Shown one piece after another: positions 1-6,535 of a stretch of DNA of 15,153 bases. The notes under the pieces are model-generated. The model was not told the DNA's origin, made no database searches, and was given only the letters and a program-made list of their open reading frames with translations. This stretch comes from Planctomycetota bacterium. Lineage in GTDB: Bacteria; Planctomycetota; UBA8742; JACQVU01. The stretch's first letter is position 1, and each line of letters begins with the position of its first letter. The stretch spans positions 1 to 15,153 of the forward strand of contig JACQVU010000258.1 of NCBI GenBank assembly GCA_016209585.1, in the 5' to 3' direction. A program made the position numbers and the translations under genes.

Positions 1-578
1 ACGATGGGGGTGTCGACGGCGTTCTTCAGATCTTGTTTCTGAACGTCGGTGAGCGTTCCGGCGCGCAGGTCGACCAGGCCCTTCAATTGATCGCCGAGGA
101 CGGAGGTGGAGAGGTCATCGACCAGCGAGGTCATGTCGTCTTCGCTGAGCAGGAGGAACTCTTTGACGGTTTCCGCGAGCGCGCGGACGGCGTCGACGGC
201 GTCGGAGACCTGCTGCTGAACCGAGCCGGCGATCTCGCGCACCCGTTTGAGTTCCTGTTCGCCCTGGTCGAGCAGTTTGTTGACGCGCTCGGAGTAGGTG
301 CGGTTGGCCTCCGAGAGGGTGGTGATGAGGTCGTCGAGCCGCGCCGCCAAGTCGCCGCGGGCGGCGTCGTAGGTGCCGGGAACGGCCTCCTCGCCGGCCT
401 TGTCTTCCTCCCCGCCGGCGGCGTTTTTCGCATCCCCGTGGGCGGCGGCGGGCTTGTCGTCGCCGCCGAAGAGGTCCTCGTCCTGGGCGCGAAGCGCCGG
501 CGCGGCGGCGAGCGCCGCCACCGCGAGCAGAGCGGCGAGGGAGAAACGGAAGGCGCGGGATGCGAGCGTGCGGAGCAT
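1..578 (-). CDS. Exported helical protein of unknown function (3' end outside window)
   Basis: Only the first 192 codons are inside the window and no stop is reached. The start is the ATG at 578-576, preceded by AAGGA at 590-586 with a 7-nt spacer and by a good promoter. Residues 1-31 are a classic Sec signal peptide: arginines at 3, 8 and 11, a Leu/Ala core at 14-25 and a likely cut after ALRA. Residues 32-70 are acidic and low-complexity, so probably disordered. From about residue 73 onward the chain looks wholly helical, with many heptad-like Leu/Val positions and charged or Gln residues, as in periplasmic coiled-coil or apolipoprotein-like proteins. I do not recognise the family. The gene stands apart from the upstream operon behind a 400-bp repeat-bearing gap, so it is probably its own transcription unit. 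The reading frame is certain; the function is unknown. Confidence 0.82.
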   Translation of the reverse strand, partial: MLRTLASRAFRFSLAALLAVAALAAAPALRAQDEDLFGGDDKPAAAHGDAKNAAGGEEDKAGEEAVPGTYDAARGDLAARLDDLITTLSEANRTYSERVNKLLDQGEQELKRVREIAGSVQQQVSDAVDAVRALAETVKEFLLLSEDDMTSLVDDLSTSVLGDQLKGLVDLRAGTLTDVQKQDLKNAVDTPI

Positions 579-651
579 GGACGGATCCTTGCTGAGGGGT
601 AACGGCCGCGCGGGAAGATGGCCCGCCGCGCAAGACCGCACGGAAGGGCGG

Positions 652-681
652 ATTGTAGCGCCGGCGGCGGCGGCGCGGCAA
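652..681 (-). promoter_or_regulatory. Probable sigma70-type promoter for the exported helical protein
   Basis: On the minus strand a -35 TTGCCG (681-676) is followed after 18 nt by a -10 TACAAT (657-652). The -10 differs from the consensus TATAAT at one base and the -35 differs from TTGACA at two. Transcription would begin near 645, leaving a leader of about 65 nt before the ATG at 578. The AT-rich hexamer stands out in a very GC-rich stretch. Its position just upstream of a gene with a good ribosome binding site supports it. This is a prediction from consensus only. Confidence 0.55.
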
Positions 682-727
682 GCCCGATCCTGGCGTCCCC
701 GTGGCCACGAAGAGGCACGGGAATCAA

Positions 728-927
728 TAACCGTTCACCGACTCCAGAGACTCATCCGCAGGTTACGCAGATGAACGCAGAAGTCGCCGGAGGACGAGGG
801 GCGAGGGGCGCGGGACGGCGCCCGCCCCATGCCCACGTTCTCACGTTCCCACCCTCCTTTGGGAATCTGCGCTGCTCTGCGTCATCTGCGGATGTTCGTC
901 TGCGGCTGCCAGGCGGGTGAACGGTTA
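728..927. repeat. About 200-bp palindromic repeat element (MITE-like or paired interspersed repeat)
   Basis: The ends are a perfect 12-bp inverted repeat: TAACCGTTCACC at 728-739 and its reverse complement at 916-927. Inside, CATCCGCA (753-760) pairs with TGCGGATG (887-894). CGCAG occurs on the left at 757, 766 and 776, spaced 9 then 10 bp. Its complement CTGCG occurs on the right at 886, 877 and 867, spaced 9 then 10 bp going inwards, so the arms mirror each other. About 80 bp of non-repeated sequence forms the loop. The nine bases 718-726 and 928-936 outside the ends differ at one position, which could be a decayed target duplication. There is no transposase. From memory, phrases of the CGCAG-every-9-to-10-bp kind recur as interspersed repeats in environmental bacterial genomes; I could not check this. 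Confidence 0.65.
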
Positions 928-979
928 CGGAAATCACGAGTCTCTTGTGTCTCTGGCGCTTTTTCGTGGCTGGGCTGCA

Positions 980-1927
980 TCAGGACCGGCGCCGTTCCCG
1001 GAGAGCGACGTGAAGCCCCTGTGCCGCGCCAGAAAGGATTGCCCGCGCCGCGGCGAACCGCCCGCGGATCGCCTGCTTCAACAGCATGTACGCGAACCAG
1101 CGGACCAGGAAGAAGCCGAGGAAGATCGGGCGACATCCGGGCGCCGCGTGGCGCAGCCCCACCACGAGCAGGTTCCGCGTGGACTGGTGAAGCGCGAACG
1201 AACCGTCCGGCGACCGCCGGCGGGCGGAGGAGCCACCTTTGTGGAGCACGACCGCCTCCGGCGCGTACTCCATCGCGTACCCCGCCGCCGCGAAGCGCAG
1301 CGACCAGTCGGCGTCCTCGCCGTACATGGCCAGCGTTTCATCAAGCAACCCCACGCGCCGCACGGCGTCGGCCGCGACGAGCAGCGCGCACCCGCTCGCG
1401 AAAGTCACGCGCCGCCGCCCGCGCCAGCCGCTCGCCGGGCGGCGGTAGGCGGGGCTGCGCGGGAAGGGCAGGCGGCGGCTGATCGCCCCGCCGGCCGCCC
1501 AGACGCGATCGGGACGGTCCGCGAAGAGCACCAGCGGCGTCACCACGGCGACGCCGGCCGCCCGCCCGGCCCGGAGCGCGCGGAGCAGGTTGGCGACGGC
1601 GGCCGGGGCGAGCGTGGCGTCGTTGTTGAGCAGCAGGATGGCGCCAGCACCCTCGGCCAGCGCCCACCGCATGCCGGCGTTGGCGCCGGCGGCGAAACCC
1701 CGGTTGGCCCCGGTGCGAATCAGCGTGACGTCCGGGAACTCGGCCGCGAGCCGCTCGGCGGAGCCGTCGCTGGAGCCGTTGTCTACTACGCATACCCGCG
1801 GCGTCGCGCCCGACTGCGAAAGCAGCGAGCGCACGCAGGCCGCGGTCTCTTCACCGCCGTTCCAGTTCACCACCACCGCCGCCACCGCCGACGGCGGGCC
1901 GTGAGGGAGAAGGTCGCCGGCGATCAT
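980..1927 (-). CDS. Family 2 glycosyltransferase (rhamnosyltransferase-like)
   Basis: A 315-residue GT-A fold enzyme expected to transfer a sugar from a nucleotide donor to a cell-surface glycan at the inner face of the membrane. Visible GT2 landmarks in order are the first strand AVVVNWNG (18-24), the nucleotide-binding VVDNGSSDGS (48-57), NRGFAAGANAG (75-85), the metal-binding NND (101-103, in the DXD position) and YGEDADWSLR (202-211), whose acidic pair holds the usual place of the catalytic base. The pattern and length match the WbbL/rhamnosyltransferase-like clade. Sugar and acceptor cannot be read from sequence. A hydrophobic stretch near 263-283 probably associates with the membrane. 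The ATG at 1927 has no clear Shine-Dalgarno, so the first few residues are uncertain. The gene lies 114 nt after the BatA-like gene and may or may not be co-transcribed with it. Confidence 0.9.
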   Translation of the reverse strand: MIAGDLLPHGPPSAVAAVVVNWNGGEETAACVRSLLSQSGATPRVCVVDNGSSDGSAERLAAEFPDVTLIRTGANRGFAAGANAGMRWALAEGAGAILLLNNDATLAPAAVANLLRALRAGRAAGVAVVTPLVLFADRPDRVWAAGGAISRRLPFPRSPAYRRPASGWRGRRRVTFASGCALLVAADAVRRVGLLDETLAMYGEDADWSLRFAAAGYAMEYAPEAVVLHKGGSSARRRSPDGSFALHQSTRNLLVVGLRHAAPGCRPIFLGFFLVRWFAYMLLKQAIRGRFAAARAILSGAAQGLHVALRERRRS

Positions 1928-1947
1928 GGGTCAGCCGCTCGAGGGAA

Positions 1948-1975
1948 GTTGTCAGTTGTCAGTTGCCAGTTGTCA
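1948..1975. repeat. Heptanucleotide tandem repeat, four units of GTTGTCA
   Basis: Four adjacent 7-bp units lie at 1948-1954, 1955-1961, 1962-1968 and 1969-1975. The third has one change (GTTGCCA). The array sits 20 nt upstream of the glycosyltransferase start. It resembles the class of short heptameric tandem repeats known in cyanobacteria, but the unit is different. Four units is too regular for chance. On the transcribed strand it reads TGACAAC repeated. Confidence 0.8.
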
Positions 1976-1995
1976 GCCGATGGAGCGCCTCAGCA

Positions 1996-2030
1996 CCCGA
2001 CCCCCGACCCCCAACCCCCGATCCCTGACC
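1996..2030. repeat. G-rich heptanucleotide tandem repeat downstream of the BatA-like gene
   Basis: Five 7-bp units of the CCCGACC type (variants CCCAACC, CCCGATC and CCTGACC) lie between the BatA-like stop codon and the glycosyltransferase. In the transcript this gives six runs of three to five G separated by two or three bases, a textbook G-quadruplex pattern. The same heptamer in the same orientation recurs at 6495-6515. Confidence 0.8.
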
Positions 2031-2033
2031 CCC

Positions 2034-2051
2034 GCTGGGGATCACCCCAGC
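2034..2051 (-). terminator. Perfect 7-bp hairpin with the BatA-like stop codon in its loop
   Basis: On the minus strand GCTGGGG is followed by TGAT and then CCCCAGC. The arms (2051-2045 and 2040-2034) pair perfectly, and the 4-base loop (2044-2041) contains the TGA that ends the BatA-like gene. There is no U tract after it; G-rich repeats follow instead. It is therefore not a canonical intrinsic terminator. It might slow the polymerase, protect the 3' end or affect termination of translation. Confidence 0.45.
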
Positions 2052-4081
2052 GTGCGGCGGTGGTAGAGCCACCACTCGGCCATGACCAGGCTAAGGGCGA
2101 TGCCGGCCAGCCAGGGCCAGAGGTCGCGGTCGGATTTCGCGATCTCTCCGGCGCGGACCGGCTTCTCGTCCTGAGCATAGACCAGTTCCTGGCGCGGCGC
2201 GATGTTCGACTCGACCTCGTCCAGCAGATTGACGGCCAACGTCTGCCGCCCGCCGTCGATCTCGAAAGCATAGAGGCCGGCGCGGTCGGTGGCCGCGAAG
2301 GTCTGCCGCCGGCCGGCAGCCAGCCGGAAGGAGACCACGCCGGTCTCGCGCCGCGGCTCGCCCTCCTGCCCGCCGCCCGGTCCGGTCCAGGAGGCGGTGA
2401 TGGTCTCGCCCGCCTGGTGGTCGGTTCCGGCCTCGAACTTCGCGGCTGCGCCGGTGCGGGTGAAACGCCCGCCGGACTTTCCCCGGGCTTCCTCGAACCA
2501 CTCCACGGCGTTGTGCAGGAAGATGGGGAAGGAGCGTTTCAGCGCCCAGTCGCTTTTCAGGAGCGAGAAGTGCGCCGCCACCAGGTTGATCTCGGCGCCT
2601 TGGAAGAGCGTGATGAGCGGGCCGTCGTTGGACTCCAGCAGCGTCACGGCCGACTTGGGCGTGGCGACCGCCGGGCGGGAGGCGATGTTCACGTCGGCGT
2701 AGTTCAGGTACCGGTTGATGGGGTGCGCCGCGTGCCAGTCGATCACCCGGCTGGTGGCGTCGCGCCCCTCCTGCTTGTAGCCGTCGACCGGGGGAACGAG
2801 GCCGAAGGTGAGGTAGTTGCCGCGCAGGCCGCCGGGGCGCCAGGCGTCGGGGATCGCGCGGTCGAGGCAGACGCAGGTCCAGGCCTCGGGATCGAACTCC
2901 CCGGCCGTGATCATCGCCGCCAGTTCGGAAGGCGCCTTGGTGGTCAACTCCACGTCGGGGTCAGCCTCCAGGGCGGAGGCCAGGTAGTAGTTGCCGGGCG
3001 TGGCCAGCAGCACCCGCCGGGGGCGCGGCGGGGCGAGGACGGCGCGCGCCTCGTCGTCCGCGGCCAGCGCGTCCTCGCCGTCGATGCGCACCGCCACGAC
3101 GCCGGCGGCGCGTTCGGGCAGCGAGAAGACCGTTTGTTGCGCGCGGTCCGGCCCCAGGTCGACGGACACCGAGCGCCGGTACTTACCGTCGTGGTAGAGC
3201 GACACCGTGCGCTTGGCGCGGCTATCCGAGAAGTTCTTCACCTCCGCCAGCACCCGATAGCCGTCGTTGGCGGCGGCGGGCGGCCCTCCTTCGACCTCCG
3301 GCCGCGGCGCGCCGGCGCGAAATATGGGCCGCACGTCGAACGTGACGATGCCCCAGTTGCCGGTGGTCTCACCCACGCGGACGTAGGTGAGGTCGAGGTT
3401 CTGCCGCAGGCCGCCCTCCTTGGCCTTGGCGGTGAAGGCCCTGGCGAACCGCGCCTCGTACCGGCCGTCGGTGAACATGATGGCCGTGACGCCGGCGCCC
3501 GCCCGGTGCGCGGCCGAGGCGATGCGCAGCGCCTCCGACGGGTCCGTGGGGGCGTCCGACGGCCGCACGCGATCCAGCGCCGCCCTGATGTCGGCCGCCA
3601 CGGGCGTGAAGGCGCAGAGCACTTCGGTGTCGGCCGCGAAGGCCACCACCATCGCCGTGTCGCCGCCGCCCATGCCGTCCACCACCTCCCGGGCCTTCTC
3701 CCGCGCGATCTCCAGCCGCGTGCGGCCATCAGCCTCCCGCGCCGACATGCTGGCCGACCGGTCGATGATGAGGATGATGGCGCGCCGCCCCGACGCCTTT
3801 CCCCGCGCCACCAGTTCCCCCACGGCCGCGGCGGCGGTGAGCAGGGTGAGCGCCTGGAGCAGCAGGAGCACGTTTAACCGCAACTTCTGGAAGGGATGGT
3901 TGGCGCGGAAGTCTTCCAGCGCCTGCCGCCAGAGCATGACGCTGGAGACGGAGACCGGCGCGCGCCGGAGGCGCAGCAGGTAGAGCAGAATGAGCGCCGC
4001 GCCGAACCCGCCGGCGAGCCACGCCACGAGCCGCGGCGCGCCGAGGGCGAGGGAGGCGAACCAGTCCGTTATTCCGCCCAT
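2042..4081 (-). CDS. BatA-like membrane protein with VWA domain
   Basis: A 679-residue membrane protein ending the tightly packed MoxR cluster. It starts with the BatA N-terminal double membrane domain: segments near 23-38 and 69-87 enclose the typical LRLRRAPVSVSSVMLW (36-51). A periplasmic VWA domain follows with a complete metal site: DRSAS (107-111), T179 and D205 in MFTDG. Next come a beta-sandwich-like region (about 270-350), a Rossmann-like stretch opening with VLLATPGNYYLASAL (357-371) as in other long BatA relatives, and a C-terminal membrane helix (about 654-672) followed by a short basic tail. Known relatives work with MoxR ATPases in membrane-linked protein assembly or stress tolerance, and their substrates are mostly unknown. 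The ATG at 4081 lies 4 nt after the DUF58 stop. No strong Shine-Dalgarno is visible, which suggests translational coupling. The stop codon lies in a hairpin loop. Confidence 0.9.
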   Translation of the reverse strand: MGGITDWFASLALGAPRLVAWLAGGFGAALILLYLLRLRRAPVSVSSVMLWRQALEDFRANHPFQKLRLNVLLLLQALTLLTAAAAVGELVARGKASGRRAIILIIDRSASMSAREADGRTRLEIAREKAREVVDGMGGGDTAMVVAFAADTEVLCAFTPVAADIRAALDRVRPSDAPTDPSEALRIASAAHRAGAGVTAIMFTDGRYEARFARAFTAKAKEGGLRQNLDLTYVRVGETTGNWGIVTFDVRPIFRAGAPRPEVEGGPPAAANDGYRVLAEVKNFSDSRAKRTVSLYHDGKYRRSVSVDLGPDRAQQTVFSLPERAAGVVAVRIDGEDALAADDEARAVLAPPRPRRVLLATPGNYYLASALEADPDVELTTKAPSELAAMITAGEFDPEAWTCVCLDRAIPDAWRPGGLRGNYLTFGLVPPVDGYKQEGRDATSRVIDWHAAHPINRYLNYADVNIASRPAVATPKSAVTLLESNDGPLITLFQGAEINLVAAHFSLLKSDWALKRSFPIFLHNAVEWFEEARGKSGGRFTRTGAAAKFEAGTDHQAGETITASWTGPGGGQEGEPRRETGVVSFRLAAGRRQTFAATDRAGLYAFEIDGGRQTLAVNLLDEVESNIAPRQELVYAQDEKPVRAGEIAKSDRDLWPWLAGIALSLVMAEWWLYHRRTLG

Positions 4082-4085
4082 CGCG

Positions 4086-4976
4086 TCACACCACCAGCCC
4101 GGCCTTGCGGAGCGAGCCGAAGACCAGATCGTGCAGCGGCATGTCGGTGCGCACCGTGGCCAGCGCGATCCCGCGCCGGCGGCAGAACGCGGCCAAGCCG
4201 GCGCGGAGGGCGTCCAACCGGCGCCGGTAGGCGCGCAGCAGCGGGGCGCTGAGCGACACGTCCACGCGGGCGCCCTCCTCCAGGTCGACGAGGCGGAGGT
4301 CGCCGGCCAGCGTGGGGTTGTCTTCTTCCGGCGCCAGAACCTGGATGACGGCGGCGTCGCAGTGGCGGGTGGCGAGGTCGGCGAGGCCCGGTTCGTAGCC
4401 GGCGGGGTCGAGGAAGTCGGAGAGCAGGATCACCAGCGAGCGCCGGGGGGTGCCCAGCGCGAACTTCCGGCACGCCGCGTTGATGGCCGTGCCGCCGGCG
4501 GCGGGGAGGTCTTCAAGGAAGCGGAGCAGCCGGGAGAGGCTGGGCTTGCCGCGCACGGGGGGGAAGGCGCGATCCACGGAAGTGGAGAAGGCGGCGACGC
4601 CCACGCGGTCGCCGTGCGACAGGGCCAGGAAGGCGAGGGCGGCGGCGGCGCGCCGTGCGAAGAGGTGTTTGTCGGGCGCGCCGTAGCGCATGGAGCCGGA
4701 GGCGTCGAGCAGCACGTGGATGAGGCGGTCTTCCTCCTCGAGGAACAATTTGACGAAGACGCGATCCAGGCGGCCGTAGACGTTCCAGTCGATGAAGCGC
4801 AGGTCGTCGCCGGGCGAGTAGGGTTTGTGGTCGGCGAACTCCACCGACGCGCCTTTCTTGCGCGAGCGACGCTCGCCGGTGGCGCCGCCGCGGACGATCT
4901 TCTTCGAGGCCAGGTCCAGGCGGGCCAGGCTTCGCAGGAACTCGCCGGAGAGCAGCGCGGCGTCATCGTCGGCCAC
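4086..4976 (-). CDS. DUF58 domain protein with VWA-like fold
   Basis: A 296-residue soluble, probably cytoplasmic protein. The DUF58 signature YSPGDDLRFIDWNVYGRLD spans 53-71. The VWA-like part after it keeps a full metal site: DASGS (91-95), T163 and D187 in LLSDF. DUF58 proteins almost always accompany MoxR ATPases and are taken to be their adaptor or client; direct biochemistry is sparse. The start is a GTG at 4976-4974, chosen because GAGGAG ends 7 nt before it and because it lies 3 nt after the stop of the preceding small gene. That gene's last codons (GAA GAG GAG TGA) double as the ribosome binding site, so the two are coupled. The BatA-like gene begins 4 nt after this stop. Confidence 0.93.
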   Translation of the reverse strand: MADDDAALLSGEFLRSLARLDLASKKIVRGGATGERRSRKKGASVEFADHKPYSPGDDLRFIDWNVYGRLDRVFVKLFLEEEDRLIHVLLDASGSMRYGAPDKHLFARRAAAALAFLALSHGDRVGVAAFSTSVDRAFPPVRGKPSLSRLLRFLEDLPAAGGTAINAACRKFALGTPRRSLVILLSDFLDPAGYEPGLADLATRHCDAAVIQVLAPEEDNPTLAGDLRLVDLEEGARVDVSLSAPLLRAYRRRLDALRAGLAAFCRRRGIALATVRTDMPLHDLVFGSLRKAGLVV

Positions 4977-4979
4977 GGA

Positions 4980-5440
4980 TCACTCCTCTTCGGCGCCGGC
5001 GGCGAACTCCGGCGCCGGCGCTTCGCCGGCCGGCGGGCGCCCCCGCCCGCGGCCCCGGCCCTTCTCGGCTGGCGGGGGTTCCTCGGGTTTCTTGCGGGGC
5101 TTGCCCCGTTTGGCGTCCCAGGCGGCCTCGGCGTCGGCGAGGATGAGTTTGTACGTTTCGTTCTTGGGGTCGAGGTCGCAGGCGCGCTTGAAGCGCGAGA
5201 CGCCGCAGTCTTCCGGCGCCATCCAGGGGAAGAGCAGTTTGTTCAGGTAGCCGCCGAACAGCGCCACCACGGCGTCGTCCTTGCCGCGCTCCTCCAGGCG
5301 CAGGAACTCGGCGATCACGTCGTCCGGGTCCGGCTTGCCCGTGCCCAGCGCGGCGTGCGCCTTCTCCCACAGCCGTTCCAGGTTCGCCCGCCCCAGCGGA
5401 ATGGAAAGATACTTGTTGGTCATCGCCCCCTGGTGGTTCG

Positions 5441-5444
<4 letters not shown>
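4980..5444 (-). CDS. Small TPR-like protein of the MoxR cluster
   Basis: A 154-residue soluble protein between the MoxR and DUF58 genes. Residues 19-115 are helical. The stretch RFKRACDLDPKNETYKLI (84-101) reads like one TPR unit with its DP-N-x-x-Y turn. Residues 116-154 are a Lys/Arg, Pro and Glu-rich tail ending in AEEE, probably disordered. Bat operons elsewhere often carry TPR proteins (BatC, BatE), but this one is too short and divergent to equate with them. The start ATG at 5444 overlaps the MoxR stop as ATGA. A second in-frame ATG follows seven codons later at 5423, giving 147 residues and preceded by a G-rich stretch; either could be used. No signal peptide is present, so it probably acts in the cytoplasm with MoxR or DUF58. 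Confidence 0.85.
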
Positions 5445-6436
<992 letters not shown>

Positions 6437-6445
6437 GGTCCCGTT

Positions 6446-6449
6446 CTCC
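6446..6449 (-). promoter_or_regulatory. Ribosome binding site deciding the MoxR start
   Basis: GGAG on the minus strand lies 9 nt before the ATG at 6436. It overlaps the codons after the competing ATG at 6451, which itself has no purine-rich leader. This favours the shorter protein. Confidence 0.6.
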
Positions 6450-6481
6450 ATCAGTTTACCGTCACACTCTCCCGCGCCCGC

Positions 6482-6493
6482 GCCCGTACGGGC
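6482..6493. repeat. 12-bp perfect palindrome in the gap before the MoxR gene
   Basis: GCCCGTACGGGC reads the same on both strands. It lies between the heptamer array and the MoxR ribosome binding site. It could be an operator or a small hairpin in the leader, but palindromes of this composition arise readily in GC-rich DNA. Confidence 0.35.
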
Positions 6494-6494
6494 A

Positions 6495-6515
6495 ACCCCC
6501 GACCCCCGACCCCCG
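6495..6515. repeat. Second copy of the G-rich heptamer array (three units)
   Basis: Three exact ACCCCCG units lie at 6495-6501, 6502-6508 and 6509-6515, the same unit and orientation as the array at 1996-2030. The array lies 20 nt after the stop of the large VWA protein. In RNA it gives three runs of five G with 2-base loops. Confidence 0.75.
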
Positions 6516-6518
6516 GGC

Positions 6519-6535
6519 GGGCGCAAGGAGCGCCC
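6519..6535 (-). other. GC-rich hairpin directly after the large VWA gene
   Basis: GGGCGC (6519-6524) and GCGCCC (6530-6535) pair around a 5-base loop, immediately beyond the TAG at 6538-6536. No U tract follows. The same block also looks like the end of a short interspersed repeat, so the hairpin may be a property of the repeat. A role as transcript-processing signal or attenuator between the VWA gene and MoxR is possible. Confidence 0.4.

Larger units (their letters stand above)
579..979. other. 400-bp intergenic region with promoter and inverted-repeat element
   Basis: No convincing gene lies here. The part next to the exported protein (579-727) holds its ribosome binding site and likely promoter. 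The middle (728-927) is a long imperfect inverted repeat. Inside it, CACGTTC occurs twice at 834-848, separated by one base. The part next to the glycosyltransferase stop (928-979) is not clearly repeated within this window. Short open frames here look like chance in GC-rich DNA, and none has both a start signal and protein-like composition. No tRNA-like cloverleaf was seen. Confidence 0.7.

Noticed and set aside
115..727. Two arginine- and proline-rich minus-strand open frames over the first gene
   Set aside because: They run in other frames of the exported helical protein, have very biased composition, and do not use its promoter and ribosome binding site sensibly.
1948..2030. CRISPR array
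   Set aside because: The repeats are 7 bp, directly adjacent and without spacers, and no cas genes are present.
1996..2051. Intrinsic terminator of the standard kind
   Set aside because: The hairpin is good, but a G-rich run rather than a U tract follows, so canonical Rho-independent termination is not supported; kept only as a low-confidence structure.
917..3877. 986-residue plus-strand open frame
   Set aside because: It lies antisense to the glycosyltransferase and BatA-like genes, is Arg/Gly/His-rich with no recognisable motif, and is explained by GC-rich codon bias on the other strand.
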